A stretch of DNA of 22,021 nucleotides from an uncultured Peptococcaceae bacterium (GCA_937919295.1 CALFRX010000025.1:1-22021); one strand, 5' to 3'; shown: positions 7,583-16,718, numbered from the stretch's first letter. Translations and numbers: made by a program. Notes: generated from the letters alone by a model not told the origin.

Positions 7583-7987
7583 CTAAATGATAACAGTTCC
7601 ATCTATATTCGTTACAACATTTTCTTTCATACTTTGACTATTCATAATCGTCACGATGGTTTTACTTGGCACGTTTACAATAAAGGAATTGTCGCTTCCC
7701 ATGATTAGCGCATTTTTGATCCCTTTTTCCGCCGCTTTGTCCACTGCCTTTGAAAGCGTATTCATTTGCTCTTCAGACATTTTAATATCCCGGTCATGCA
7801 AACGCTGCGCCGCATGTTTAGAAAACACGATATTTGTCTCGGATGACTGAATCTTCTGCTGTAAAATCTCGCCAAAAGCGCTTTGCGTGTCCCGCGTTGG
7901 AGCATTCTTCTGCGCCGCTTGCTGATTCGACAGCGGTGTGCTGCTAATATTGGGTATATAGTTTTGATTGATCCAGATCTCACCCAT
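7583..7987 (-). CDS. Flagellar operon protein, TIGR02530 type
   Basis: A 134-residue protein lying between flgD and flgE, where many Firmicutes carry an uncharacterised flagellar-operon protein family (TIGR02530). The conserved core is SKHAAQRLHDRDIKMSEEQM followed by a helical region and a C-terminal strand-rich part (ALIMGSDNSFIVNVPSKTIV, ending NIDGTVII). No signal peptide or membrane segment is visible. Its molecular role is unknown; its position between hook-cap and hook genes suggests a part in hook assembly. An AAGGAGGG site precedes the ATG by about 11 bases. Confidence 0.88.
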   Translation of the reverse strand: MGEIWINQNYIPNISSTPLSNQQAAQKNAPTRDTQSAFGEILQQKIQSSETNIVFSKHAAQRLHDRDIKMSEEQMNTLSKAVDKAAEKGIKNALIMGSDNSFIVNVPSKTIVTIMNSQSMKENVVTNIDGTVII

Positions 7988-8095
7988 TGAAATGGTTTCC
8001 CTCCTTTTTTCCCAATCCCTTGATGGACTGTTTGCCGCTCAAATGAGATTGTGGAAACACCGCTTTACAAATTTTCCGGAGTCTGCGCATCTTCC

Positions 8096-8518
8096 TCATT
8101 CGGACGCCGGTAATTCATGGAGCACTTCCATAATCGACGACATACTGTAGCTGCGGTCATTCACCTTAACCGTACAGTCGCCATTCATAAATTGTACGCT
8201 TTGTACAACGCCCTGATCTTGGGAGTAATTGCCGTTATTATCGTAGGCGGCTACAATCACATTCTTCCCCGCCATAGACGCTCCGTACTGCGCATAAATC
8301 AGTTCTGTCATCGTTTTCATGGTCTCTAAGGTGGTAAACTGCGCCATCTGCGAGATAAACTCGGTATCCTTCATCGGATTCATCGTATCCTGATTGGTAA
8401 GCTGCGCCACCAAAAGATTCAAAAAGTCTTGGGTGTCTAAGCTACCGCTGCCCAAGGTTGCCTTAGTACCATTGGGTGACGTAACCCTGCCGGTGGTGTT
8501 ATAAGCATTAATCTGCAT
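8096..8518 (-). CDS. flgD: Hook cap protein FlgD
   Basis: FlgD caps the growing hook and guides FlgE assembly. The 140-residue product carries the family core SLDTQDFLNLLVAQLTNQD followed by NPMKDTEFISQMAQFTTLE. The C-terminal part is short, as in Bacillus, without the large Tudor/FnIII region of enteric FlgD. The chosen ATG at 8518 has an AAAGGAAG site 7 bases upstream; starting at 8551 would add 11 residues inside fliK with no support. The first codons overlap the end of fliK by 11 bases. About 108 bases without a gene separate it from the next gene. Confidence 0.95.
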   Translation of the reverse strand: MQINAYNTTGRVTSPNGTKATLGSGSLDTQDFLNLLVAQLTNQDTMNPMKDTEFISQMAQFTTLETMKTMTELIYAQYGASMAGKNVIVAAYDNNGNYSQDQGVVQSVQFMNGDCTVKVNDRSYSMSSIMEVLHELPASE

Positions 8519-10142
8519 ATTCCCGCTTCCTTTCTGTAAAGTACTTTTCACTGAACATATTCAGGGTCTTTAGAAAATGCTCCGTATCCAACTCATGCTG
8601 TTCTTCGTTTTCCTCAGCCTGTTGATCCTCAGCAGAGTAGGGGTTATGCTGACCTCCCTGTTCATCCTTAAATAATTGCTGTTGCATGAACTTTTCATCC
8701 TGAGTCAGGGAAATCTGTACGTCCTGACGCATGTGAGACTGAAGCATTGCCTTAATATCATCGGCATTGGCCAAAATGATACTTTGGGTTTTCGCGCTGA
8801 CCGCGCTAATTTCCAAAATTAAGGTACTGTTTTCCAGCCTCATCTTCACATTGACCTTGCCCAAATCCTTGGGATATAATTGCATTTTAAATTCTTTGCT
8901 GCCTTTATCAAAATGAGCACTTATTTGATAAGCCAGCTGATTTCGAACTGCGCTTTGGGTTTGATCTGTGGTTTTGGCTTGGGTTTGGCTCAAAGTTTCG
9001 GCGCGCGGCGTGTTTTGTAAGCCGACATCATCCGCGCCTTGATTTTGTTCCCTGATTTCCCCCAGTTCCCTGTTTTGCGGTTGCGTTAAAACCTCGCTAC
9101 CTACGGTGTTTTGCGGCTGTGTCGAAACTCCGCTACCTGCCGTGTTTTGCGGCTGTGCCAAAACTCCATCACCTACTGTGTTTTGTGATTTGAGAGGCAC
9201 CGCATCCCGATTCTGTGCTACCGTCTCGGCAACGAATCCCATCTTAACTGACTGCAAGGCTTCGGTCTGAGAGGCACCTTTTGGTTGCCCTGGCATAGGC
9301 GTTGACGCAAAAGCCGCGGCTGATAGCACCACCGGCGCCGTCCCTTGATTGCCGCGAACTTGTCCCGGCTCGGAAACCGTCGGCATCACAGTTTGCAACA
9401 GCGGCTTGAGAGCGTTTTCCGTTTCCCCTGAAACACTTACCCCTTGCCGATCAGCTCTAAGTCCCGGTAATGCCGTGGGTTCGTTGGCTGTTGCGGCCAA
9501 AACAGCGGCCACACTTTGGCCGTGATCCGCACTAAACAAAGAATGATTCGGCGCGAGACTGCCCGTTTGCAACACCCCTGCCGTTTGCGGCACAAAGGCC
9601 GAACCGGTCAAGGAGAAGGCTCTTTGCCCTGTTGGCAACGGGGCCTCGGCATAAAAATCAGCTGTCTGGTTACCCTGATACTTCGCGGTGTTTCCGCCGG
9701 GGAAGGATCCCACAGAAACAGGAAAACCCAGTTCCTCACCGTTTACCGCCTTAGGATTTACCGTAAACCCCGCTGTTTCTACTGCAGGGTCTTCTGTTGT
9801 CACCTCTGCTTTAACGGCAACATTCAGCGGGGGCGTCTCTGCGCCGGGCGGCCTCATTGCCGTTCCTTGGATCATTGGTATGAACCAATCGGTCACACTA
9901 AGCGGCTGTCGGTTTACGGTGGCGTTCGCGAGAGCGGTCTGATCCGCATGGGCCTCCGCTCCTGTTTTACCGTCCTCACCCTGATCGCACTCGCTTTTAC
10001 CACAAATTTCGGGAGATGCGCTGAAAAGGTTCTGTTCCTTCAGCATTTTGGGAAAAAGATCGGATTTTTTGCCTGCTTCGCCGCTAACCGCCGGACTTAC
10101 GGCTGCTATTTGCGTCGTACCGTTGAATTGAATCTGCTCCAC
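8508..10142 (-). CDS. fliK: Hook-length control protein FliK
   Basis: FliK is the secreted molecular ruler that sets hook length and switches export specificity through FlhB. The 544-residue product has a long, low-complexity Pro/Gln/Ala/Thr-rich N-terminal ruler region and a conserved C-terminal hook-length domain (about 400-485) with FKMQLYPKDLGKVNVKMRLE. An acidic, Gln/Glu-rich segment follows. Three tandem 12-residue repeats of the type QNTxGxxVxxQP lie at 9071-9188. The start is taken as GTG 10142, with AAAGGAGG exactly 8 bases upstream; a GTG at 10151 overlaps that site. The ruler is extreme in composition, so homology outside the C-terminus will be poor. Confidence 0.9.
   Translation of the reverse strand: MEQIQFNGTTQIAAVSPAVSGEAGKKSDLFPKMLKEQNLFSASPEICGKSECDQGEDGKTGAEAHADQTALANATVNRQPLSVTDWFIPMIQGTAMRPPGAETPPLNVAVKAEVTTEDPAVETAGFTVNPKAVNGEELGFPVSVGSFPGGNTAKYQGNQTADFYAEAPLPTGQRAFSLTGSAFVPQTAGVLQTGSLAPNHSLFSADHGQSVAAVLAATANEPTALPGLRADRQGVSVSGETENALKPLLQTVMPTVSEPGQVRGNQGTAPVVLSAAAFASTPMPGQPKGASQTEALQSVKMGFVAETVAQNRDAVPLKSQNTVGDGVLAQPQNTAGSGVSTQPQNTVGSEVLTQPQNRELGEIREQNQGADDVGLQNTPRAETLSQTQAKTTDQTQSAVRNQLAYQISAHFDKGSKEFKMQLYPKDLGKVNVKMRLENSTLILEISAVSAKTQSIILANADDIKAMLQSHMRQDVQISLTQDEKFMQQQLFKDEQGGQHNPYSAEDQQAEENEEQHELDTEHFLKTLNMFSEKYFTERKREYAD
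9071..9188 (-). repeat. 36-bp tandem repeat inside fliK
   Basis: About 3.3 copies of a 36-bp unit, anchored by TGTTTTG at 9071, 9107, 9143 and 9179. Each unit keeps the reading frame and encodes 12 residues (QNTVGDGVLAQP, QNTAGSGVSTQP, QNTVGSEVLTQP). Changes in copy number would alter the ruler length by 12 residues per unit without a frameshift. Confidence 0.85.
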
Positions 10143-10178
10143 TTTTCTCACCTCCTTTCGCCATTGGCTTAATTATCG

Positions 10179-10619
10179 TTAAGAAGCAGGGCAAGTTCGA
10201 TTGACGTACTCTTCCACTTCCAACTCCTGCTGCTTATGAAGGAGTGCATTGTATTCTTCCCGTTGTTTTTCCTCTAATCTTTCCAGGCCCGAAATATCGG
10301 TTTTCAAGGCGATCATTTCCTCTTTTTTAAGGAAGATTTTCCGCTCAACCTCTTCCTTTCGCCGAAGGCAGCCATTGGTTTTCTGGGTGATATCATGAAA
10401 ATACATCTTGTAAACCATCACCTCATGGGGCCCAATGCCGGTTCTCATCTGCTCGTTCAATTCATTGTTATACTTATGAAAAGTCTCATTGAGCTGTTGG
10501 ATTTCGGTAACGATTTGTTTAAGCCTTTCTTGCAACAGCATCATTTCATTGACTTGCACATCCAACAATTGCTGTTTGAGATTTAACACCTTTTCAAGAG
10601 AGAACACAAACTTTTTCAT
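10179..10619 (-). CDS. fliJ: Flagellar export chaperone FliJ
   Basis: A 146-residue, almost entirely coiled-coil protein beginning MKKFVFSLEKVLNLKQQLLD, the signature opening of FliJ. FliJ is the stalk-like partner of the FliI ATPase and helps deliver substrates to the export gate. The ATG at 10619 has an AAAGGTG site about 9 bases upstream; a GTG at 10631 is less likely. It follows fliI after a 66-base gap and precedes fliK by 36 bases, the normal order. Confidence 0.93.
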   Translation of the reverse strand: MKKFVFSLEKVLNLKQQLLDVQVNEMMLLQERLKQIVTEIQQLNETFHKYNNELNEQMRTGIGPHEVMVYKMYFHDITQKTNGCLRRKEEVERKIFLKKEEMIALKTDISGLERLEEKQREEYNALLHKQQELEVEEYVNRTCPAS

Positions 10620-10685
10620 ATCGCTTAACACCTTTTTTAAATAGAGGTAGCATATTCACCGCCAGACCGCAAAAGGCCAAATCGG

Positions 10686-11984
10686 TTATATTTCATGCAT
10701 CCATTTCATGGTATCTTCGAATGTAGATTTTTGATCGATTTCTTGTTTTAAAAAAGCATTGATCTCGTCTATTTTACCAACGGCTTCATCTAACCGGGGG
10801 TTCATTCCCGGTTTATAAGCGCCGATGGAGATCAAATCAGCGTTTTGCGCATAAATCGCGAGAAGATCCCGAATTCTGGCGGCAGCTTGTTTATGCTCCG
10901 GGGAGACAATATCATTCATCAACCGGGAAATGCTGGCATTCACATCAATGGCAGGAAAGTGACTTTTATTGGCCAGGGAGCGTGTTAGCACAATGTGACC
11001 GTCGATAATACTGCGTACCGTATCGGAAATCGGCTCATTGGTATCGTCCCCTTCGACCAAAACAGTATAGATCCCGGTAATCGAGCCGTTTTTAAAGTTT
11101 CCGCTGCGTTCCAGTAATTTAGGCAGTTCCGCATAAATGGAAGGTGTATATCCCCTGGCAATCGGGGGCTCTCCCAAGGCCAGTCCCAATTCTCTTTGAG
11201 CCATCGCAAATCTTGTCAAGGAGTCCATCATCAAAAGAACGTCTTTTCCCCGGTCTTTGAAATACTCGGCGATGGCCGTTGCCACCGCGGCACATTTTAA
11301 GCGAAACATCGCCGGCTGATCCGATGTCGCAACCACCAACACGGAGCGCTGCAAACCCTCTTCCCCTAAATCCTTTTCGATGAATTCGGCGACTTCCCGG
11401 CCGCGTTCTCCTACCAAAGCAATGACATTGATGTCGGATCTTACATTCCGGGCGATCATACCCAAAAGAGTACTTTTGCCGACACCGCTGCCGGCGAAAA
11501 TCCCCATCCGTTGGCCCTTGCCGATGGTTAGCAAGCCATCGATGGTTTTAATACCATAATGTATTTGCTCTGTTATTCTTGGTCGATCCAGGGGATTGGT
11601 GCAACTGCCCTCCACATCATAGTATTTGCTTACGGCGAAGTCGCCCAAACCGTCGATGGGTTCTCCGGTCGCATCGATGGTTCTGCCGATCAAAAAATCT
11701 CCTACCGGTACCCGTAACTTATTTCCGGTAGATTCCACCAAACTCCCGGGGCCAATGCCCTTGACATCGCCATAGGCCATTAATAGTACATTTTCTTCTT
11801 TGAAGCCGACAACCTCCGCGACGATGGTTTTATCCTCATCCAAACTGGTAATGGTGCAAATATCGCCTGTTTTTGCGCGGATTCCGGTGGTTTCAACGAT
11901 CATGCCGACAATATTTTTCACCTTCCCCATGGAATGAAACAGGGGTAGCTGTAAAAAATCGGAATATGCTTGTTCTAACCTCAT
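10686..11984 (-). CDS. fliI: Flagellum-specific export ATPase FliI
   Basis: FliI is the hexameric ATPase that energises early steps of flagellar protein export and is related to the F1 beta subunit. The 432-residue product has the Walker A sequence GSGVGKST (K170), the catalytic GERGREV stretch (192-198), Walker B in VLLMMDSL (D254), and the family stretch LGEPPIARGYTPSIY. All ATPase motifs look intact and the length is typical. It lies between fliH (its regulator) and fliJ. Confidence 0.97.
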   Translation of the reverse strand: MRLEQAYSDFLQLPLFHSMGKVKNIVGMIVETTGIRAKTGDICTITSLDEDKTIVAEVVGFKEENVLLMAYGDVKGIGPGSLVESTGNKLRVPVGDFLIGRTIDATGEPIDGLGDFAVSKYYDVEGSCTNPLDRPRITEQIHYGIKTIDGLLTIGKGQRMGIFAGSGVGKSTLLGMIARNVRSDINVIALVGERGREVAEFIEKDLGEEGLQRSVLVVATSDQPAMFRLKCAAVATAIAEYFKDRGKDVLLMMDSLTRFAMAQRELGLALGEPPIARGYTPSIYAELPKLLERSGNFKNGSITGIYTVLVEGDDTNEPISDTVRSIIDGHIVLTRSLANKSHFPAIDVNASISRLMNDIVSPEHKQAAARIRDLLAIYAQNADLISIGAYKPGMNPRLDEAVGKIDEINAFLKQEIDQKSTFEDTMKWMHEI

Positions 11985-12009
11985 TTTTACCCCTTTCCCA
12001 GGACCAGGT

Positions 12010-12774
12010 TTATTTTTGTAAAACCTTCTTGATTTTGTTCAATTGTGTGTTAATGCTGATATCGATAACCTCTGTTGGCAACTCTATGACGCAATCCGTA
12101 TCTTCCATTTCCTTACTGGGTAAAAAACGAATCCCCTTCGCGATTTGTTCGGATTTCTCTATGAATTCCGGATCATTATTTTTTAAGGCCTCAAAAACAC
12201 CGTAAGAAAGATAGCACTTCAACCATTCCTGATGTTGGTACAGCTCCAGTGCCTGCTGGATCATGGTACACATTTTTGTTTCGTCTGCTTTCAGCGTTTG
12301 GTTTAATATTTTTTCCGCAATGCTGATGGCCAGTACGGTTAAATTCTCCTGTTGTTTCTCAATGACTTGATCTCGGCTCTCTTCCAAGCAGGTCATAAGG
12401 CGCTGCAATGCTTCGATGTATTTCTCATTATTTTCTTTCGCTTTTAAAACACCCTGCTGATAACCGGTTTCCTGCCCTGCGTTTACGCCTTCCGCGTAAC
12501 CCTCTTCAAAGCCTACTTTCCGCGCGTTTTCCTTTTCTCCCAAGCATTCCTGGTTGAATTTTTCCGTCTTTTGCCGGATGAGGTCTTCGCCGGCCTGATT
12601 TGCCTCTTCGATGATTGCGCTGGCCTGCTCGTAAGCGGAAGACAGTACTTCGTCTTCGTGGATCGGTCTGTTTTTCCCAGCGGCTTCTTCCGTGTACTCG
12701 TCTTGGATGATCCGGTAATGGGTTGCCGCATGATCACATTGTGCAGATTTTATCAGGTTAGACAATGATATCAT
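12010..12774 (-). CDS. fliH: Flagellar assembly protein FliH
   Basis: FliH binds and restrains FliI and links it to the C-ring. The 254-residue protein has a variable N-terminus, a charged helical middle with the FliH-type glycine-repeat region (GFEEGYAEGVNAGQETGYQQG, near residues 87-108), and a C-terminal domain like the V-ATPase E subunit with AISIAEKILNQTLKAD. The ATG at 12774 overlaps fliG by 17 bases and has AAGGCGG 5 bases upstream. A TTG at 12765 (giving MSNLIKS, like homologues) is an equally reasonable start. It precedes fliI by 25 bases. Confidence 0.92.
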   Translation of the reverse strand: MISLSNLIKSAQCDHAATHYRIIQDEYTEEAAGKNRPIHEDEVLSSAYEQASAIIEEANQAGEDLIRQKTEKFNQECLGEKENARKVGFEEGYAEGVNAGQETGYQQGVLKAKENNEKYIEALQRLMTCLEESRDQVIEKQQENLTVLAISIAEKILNQTLKADETKMCTMIQQALELYQHQEWLKCYLSYGVFEALKNNDPEFIEKSEQIAKGIRFLPSKEMEDTDCVIELPTEVIDISINTQLNKIKKVLQK

Positions 12775-13768
12775 CCTTTCCGCCTTTCATGATAACCAAC
12801 TGGCCTTCTTCTTCCAACCGTCGAATTGTTGCGACAATACGCTGCTGCGCTTCTTCAACATCCCTCAAGCGCACATTATGGGTGTATTCCATTTCGCTCT
12901 TGATGGTTTTCGTCAACATGCTGGACATATTCTTAAAGATAATATCGGTAACTTCCTGGTTGGTACTCTTCAGTGCATAAACCAAATCCTTCTGGTCGAC
13001 TTCATAAATGAATTTCTGAATTGCCATATCGTCAAGAATTGTAATATCTTCAAAGACAAACATCTTCTTACGGATTTCATCGGACAGTTTTTCATTTCTC
13101 TTAGAAAGCTCGTCAAAAATATACCTTTCGTTGGAGCGATCCATATGATTCATAATGTCTGCAATATATTTAATGCCTCCGATTTCCGTAAAGTCAACGG
13201 ACATGATCGATGCGAATTTGCTGGCCAGATTTGATTCAACAATTTTAATCACATCCGGGGAGGTTCGGCCCATTTTCGCGATTCTTTCGACGACCAGGAT
13301 CTGCTTTTCTTTTGGCAATTCCGCGATGATCGCGGAAGATTGATCCGACCGAGAATACGATAAGATGAGGGCAATCGTTTGCGGATGCTCATTTTGAATG
13401 ATGGTAAGCAGATTTTTGTAATCCGCTTTTCTAATAAAATCAAATGCCTTCGTCTGTATTGATTTTGTCACACGCTCCAGCAGCGCGCTGGCTTTCTGCG
13501 CGCCAAAAGCCTTCTCCAGCACATTTTGGGCATATTCCAAGCCGCCCTCTGTCATCACTTTTTGGGTGAGGCATAGCTGGTAGAAGCTATTTAGGATGTC
13601 TTCCATTTCACTGGATTTTAAATTTTGCATTTTCGCAATTTCCAGTGTAAGCTGCTCGATATCGTCTTCCTTTAGAAATTTATAGATTTTAGAAGCATTT
13701 TCCGAACCAACAGAAATGATGATTGCGGCTGCTTTTTGCTGACCGGTTAATTGATTAATCATTGACAT
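12758..13768 (-). CDS. fliG: Flagellar motor switch protein FliG
   Basis: FliG joins the MS ring (FliF) to the C ring and makes the torque contact with MotA. The 336-residue product has the N-terminal LTGQQKAAAIIISVG region, the middle EHPQTIALIL motif that binds FliM, and the C-terminal torque helix region with FEDITILDDMAIQKFIYEVD. The start is at 13768, overlapping fliF by 14 bases. A second in-frame ATG at 13762 has better spacing (9 bases) from the GGGGGG site and may be the true start. Confidence 0.96.
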   Translation of the reverse strand: MSMINQLTGQQKAAAIIISVGSENASKIYKFLKEDDIEQLTLEIAKMQNLKSSEMEDILNSFYQLCLTQKVMTEGGLEYAQNVLEKAFGAQKASALLERVTKSIQTKAFDFIRKADYKNLLTIIQNEHPQTIALILSYSRSDQSSAIIAELPKEKQILVVERIAKMGRTSPDVIKIVESNLASKFASIMSVDFTEIGGIKYIADIMNHMDRSNERYIFDELSKRNEKLSDEIRKKMFVFEDITILDDMAIQKFIYEVDQKDLVYALKSTNQEVTDIIFKNMSSMLTKTIKSEMEYTHNVRLRDVEEAQQRIVATIRRLEEEGQLVIMKGGKDDIIV

Positions 13769-15326
13769 CGTCCCCCCTTAACCATGTTTTGATTAATTGG
13801 GCGACGATCTCCGGATTCGAGTGACAAAACTCCTGGATCTCTTTTTTAAGCGCTTGTTCCTTTGTTTCTTTGAGATTATGAATATCGCTGAAATCAATAT
13901 CTTCGATCGTATCGATTGATTCATCCATCGTTTTATCCTGGCTTTCCACTGCTTTTTTCTTACGTCCTTTTGACTTCAAAAGCAAGATGATCACAAGGGA
14001 AAGTAATGTGCCGATGACGGCGACCGCAGCAATGATCAGGATTAAGACCCGCTTTTTATCGACAGTTGTCACGGTTGACGGGGTATCGCCTTGATCGACA
14101 TCCCCTGTTTGGAACAAGCCGGTATACAGCACAACCTTTTCAGTGGGTACTGCCGCGGCATTGGCAATCAACTGGATGATTTCATCTTTCTCGGTTATAT
14201 TAAGGGTTTGGGTGTTCACCGCAACGGAAATCGTCAAATCCGTTATTTCGCTGGAATCATGCTCTATTTGCTCCTTCACTTGGGAAACCAAATAGGTATA
14301 GGAGGAATTATCTTCAATATATATGGTGTTGCCATCCACGGTAACGCCGGGATACGTTGTGGTGGTCTGCGTATTGCTGTCGGTGCCCACGGTACCGCCG
14401 GTTGTGCCGTCATTCCTCTCCGCGCTTTGGGAGTGGTTTTCTTCCGAAATAACACCTGTATTATTTTCCGTTGGCGTGTAGGTAATGATTTCTTCAATTT
14501 TTTTATCAACGTCCATGACGCTTTTTACCGCAACCTGAAGATTTTCCACACCGAAGAGGGGTTTCAATATTTTTACAATATTTGCTTCCACCTCTGTTTC
14601 AAACTGCTTTTCGATGATCAGTTTGAATTCCGATACGTCCATTTCCTCCATATCATCGGAAAGCATCTCCGTGCCGGTGGCTGTGTCTAAAACAGAAATA
14701 TTCTCTTCCGTCAAATTGGGCACGCTTTTGGCCAAAAGATGTTTAATACCGCTAACCTGTTTCCCTGTTAATTCTTCCGACGTGTTCATGGTAATCGATA
14801 CGCCCGCCGTTGTTACCTGTGAATCGTCGTCGGACAATACATACCCGGAATCATCAGGAATATTGATGGTGACATTGGCCTTTTTAATGCCGTCAATGGT
14901 TCTAATGATGTCTTCCATCCGTTGATTCAGTTGGTATTTCTCCAACAGTTCTTTTTCCTTCTCGGTGGTCATCAGATCTACGTTTTCCAGAAGGAAATCG
15001 TAATTCGGTGAAGATCTCGGATAGCCCTCATTGGCCAAATCCATTCTCAAAGAATCTTCTTCGTCTAACGGCACCATGATCGCGCCGTCTTCCTCTTTAT
15101 AATCCACCTCCCGTTCGTCCAACTCTGCCATCACCTCAAGGGCTTCGTCGTGATCTAAAGACGGATATAAAACACTGTACTGTTGTGCGTTTAACAAAAG
15201 GACAACTACAAATGAAACGATTATAATTCCCAACAGGAGGGATAATATAATCGTTTTATTTTTCTTTGATTGTTTTTTCCAAAATGTAGCTATGGAATCA
15301 ATGTAATGCTTTAACTGCTCTCTCAT
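13755..15326 (-). CDS. fliF: Flagellar MS-ring protein FliF
   Basis: FliF forms the MS ring that nucleates basal-body assembly. The 523-residue protein has a first membrane helix at about 25-46, ring-building domains (including VTINIPDDSGYV), a Ser/Thr/Gly/Asn-rich periplasmic stretch near residues 290-340, a second membrane helix at about 427-450, and a cytoplasmic tail ending in the FliG-binding segment NPEIVAQLIKTWL. The only nearby ribosome site (AAGGA) directly abuts the ATG, which is closer than usual. The N-terminus MREQLKHYIDSIATFW fits homologues, so the start is kept. Confidence 0.96.
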   Translation of the reverse strand: MREQLKHYIDSIATFWKKQSKKNKTIILSLLLGIIIVSFVVVLLLNAQQYSVLYPSLDHDEALEVMAELDEREVDYKEEDGAIMVPLDEEDSLRMDLANEGYPRSSPNYDFLLENVDLMTTEKEKELLEKYQLNQRMEDIIRTIDGIKKANVTINIPDDSGYVLSDDDSQVTTAGVSITMNTSEELTGKQVSGIKHLLAKSVPNLTEENISVLDTATGTEMLSDDMEEMDVSEFKLIIEKQFETEVEANIVKILKPLFGVENLQVAVKSVMDVDKKIEEIITYTPTENNTGVISEENHSQSAERNDGTTGGTVGTDSNTQTTTTYPGVTVDGNTIYIEDNSSYTYLVSQVKEQIEHDSSEITDLTISVAVNTQTLNITEKDEIIQLIANAAAVPTEKVVLYTGLFQTGDVDQGDTPSTVTTVDKKRVLILIIAAVAVIGTLLSLVIILLLKSKGRKKKAVESQDKTMDESIDTIEDIDFSDIHNLKETKEQALKKEIQEFCHSNPEIVAQLIKTWLRGDDVND

Positions 15327-15358
15327 TCCTTAATACCGCACTCGTAACTTATTTAATT

Positions 15359-15664
15359 TTAAAGACTCATTCTCATGATTTCTTGGTAAGAATCAAGGGC
15401 TTTATTTCGTAATTGCACAAAAAGCTCCACCGAAAGGTTGGCATTGGTTGAGGCAATGGTTAAGTCATGCAAATTATCCGTTTGACCGGTGGCCAATTTA
15501 TAAATTTCCTGATCTACGGCGGCACTTGTTTCCTTTACGTCCTTCAGTGCGTTCTCTAACGTTGATTGAAAAGGAATCACCGTAGAGGACTGCGCAGCAT
15601 TACTTTGGCTGGTTTTAAAGAACTCCTCAAGAGAACTCATACTTGTAATCGGGTCTATGAACAT
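15359..15664 (-). CDS. fliE: Flagellar hook-basal body protein FliE
   Basis: FliE joins the MS ring to the proximal rod. The 101-residue product has the conserved C-terminal half with LHDLTIASTNANLSVELFVQ and NKALDSYQEIMRM, and a variable N-terminus. The start has an AAAGGAGT site 8 bases upstream. It lies between flgC and fliF, the usual position. Confidence 0.95.
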   Translation of the reverse strand: MFIDPITSMSSLEEFFKTSQSNAAQSSTVIPFQSTLENALKDVKETSAAVDQEIYKLATGQTDNLHDLTIASTNANLSVELFVQLRNKALDSYQEIMRMSL

Positions 15665-15709
15665 GAAAAAGACTCCTTTCTAAGAGACAATGAGATCACC
15701 ATCCCTTAT

Positions 15710-16156
15710 TTAACGTCCGATTTCCAATGCTTTTGTGGCCATGCTTTTGATGGCGTTAACCGCAGATAGATTTAAGTCATAGGCTCTCGTCGCGGCCATC
15801 ATATCAATCATCTCCTGAATGGGGTCCACGTTGGGCATCATAACATATCCATTTTCATCGGCATCAGGATGAGACGGGTTGTATACCGGCGTAAAGTCAC
15901 TTTGGTCTTCCACGATTTTCTGAACTTTCACTCCGCCTTTCGAAGGATTGCTTGTATTATTTACATTGTGATTCAACAATTGTTGAAACGATTGATTTTT
16001 AACAGATTGGTAGACCACTGCCTGGCGGCGATAAGGCCCCCCTTTTTCCGTTCTGGTTGTACTGGCGTTGGCGATATTTTCAGAGATCACATCCATTCTT
16101 AAGCGAGTGGCGGTTAAACCTGAGCCGGCAATATCCAAAGAATTTAAAAAGGCCAT
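15710..16156 (-). CDS. flgC: Flagellar basal-body rod protein FlgC
   Basis: A proximal rod subunit of 148 residues. The N-terminal rod motif is MDVISENIANASTT, followed by the FlgC-type GGPYRRQAVVYQ, and the C-terminal helix is AATRAYDLNLSAVNAIKSM. Like other rod proteins it has no cleaved signal and is exported by the flagellar apparatus. A GGGAGG site precedes the ATG. It follows flgB after 19 bases. Confidence 0.97.
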   Translation of the reverse strand: MAFLNSLDIAGSGLTATRLRMDVISENIANASTTRTEKGGPYRRQAVVYQSVKNQSFQQLLNHNVNNTSNPSKGGVKVQKIVEDQSDFTPVYNPSHPDADENGYVMMPNVDPIQEMIDMMAATRAYDLNLSAVNAIKSMATKALEIGR

Positions 16157-16175
16157 CTTTTTTCCTCCCTAATGC

Positions 16176-16562
16176 TTATTTTCTGCCTTCACTTATCGCG
16201 CACCGCAACCGTGAGAAATAGTCGTTAAGCATGCGTTGGGAATACAAATAATTAAAAGTCGTGCGAGCCATTTCAATGGTTTCTTCTTCTATATCCACAT
16301 TATTTCCATCCAAACGCATGGTTTCATCCTTTGTTTCGCCTACTTTTATATTGGCGTCCCTGATTTTTTGATTGGCTTCACTTCTTTTGGTAGATCCGCT
16401 TTCTACTGCAGTTTTTAGGCTTTCTTCAAAAGAGACATATTTTCTTTTATATCCCGGTGTTTCATAATTAGCAACATTATCGGAAATCACTTCTTGTCTT
16501 TTCCATAGTCCGTCAAGACTTTTGTTCAGCAAATTGATGGATTGGGAATCAAATATATTCAT
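16176..16562 (-). CDS. flgB: Flagellar basal-body rod protein FlgB
   Basis: The first gene of the flagellar operon here, encoding a 128-residue proximal rod subunit. It shows the rod motif RQEVISDNVANYETPGYKRK near residues 22-41, then YVSFEESLK, and a C-terminal helix region (EMARTTFNYLYSQRMLNDYF). A GGAGG site (16572-16576) lies 9 bases upstream of the ATG. Upstream is a long untranslated leader and a sigma-A-like promoter. Confidence 0.96.
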   Translation of the reverse strand: MNIFDSQSINLLNKSLDGLWKRQEVISDNVANYETPGYKRKYVSFEESLKTAVESGSTKRSEANQKIRDANIKVGETKDETMRLDGNNVDIEEETIEMARTTFNYLYSQRMLNDYFSRLRCAISEGRK

Positions 16563-16613
16563 AAAAGGCCGCCTCCACTACATGATTCTCTTTCTGAGAT
16601 ATCAATGAGTCCC

Positions 16614-16655
16614 GATAATAATATGATATTATCTGCATAATTATTTGTAAATAAT
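16614..16655 (-). promoter_or_regulatory. AT-rich palindromes in the flgB leader
   Basis: Two inverted repeats lie in the untranslated leader: GATAATA with its complement (16614-16620 and 16627-16633, 6-base spacer), and ATTATTT-gt-AAATAAT (16640-16655). Either could be an operator or a weak RNA hairpin. AT-rich palindromes arise by chance fairly often, so support is limited. Confidence 0.3.
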
Positions 16656-16684
16656 GTATCCATATTTTTTAAAAATTTGGTCTA

Positions 16685-16718
16685 TTTGTTTAAATTCTTA
16701 GTCCTTTTGTTTAAATTC
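16685..16718 (-). repeat. Pair of 13-bp direct repeats at the flagellar operon start site
   Basis: TTTGTTTAAATTC occurs exactly twice (16685-16697 and 16706-16718, plus-strand sense) with a period of 21 bases, two helical turns. The pair covers the predicted start and first transcribed bases of the operon. Spacing on one face of the helix suggests a binding site for a dimeric or cooperative regulator. The repeat is seen; the regulator is unknown. Confidence 0.6.

Noticed and set aside
9516..10172. A 218-codon plus-strand frame antisense to fliK
   Set aside because: It lies wholly opposite fliK, is rich in Arg and Cys as antisense frames often are, and has no family features.
16563..16712. 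A c-di-GMP riboswitch in the flgB leader
   Set aside because: Such switches control flagellar operons in some Clostridia, but the conserved GEMM-type core could not be found in this AT-rich leader.
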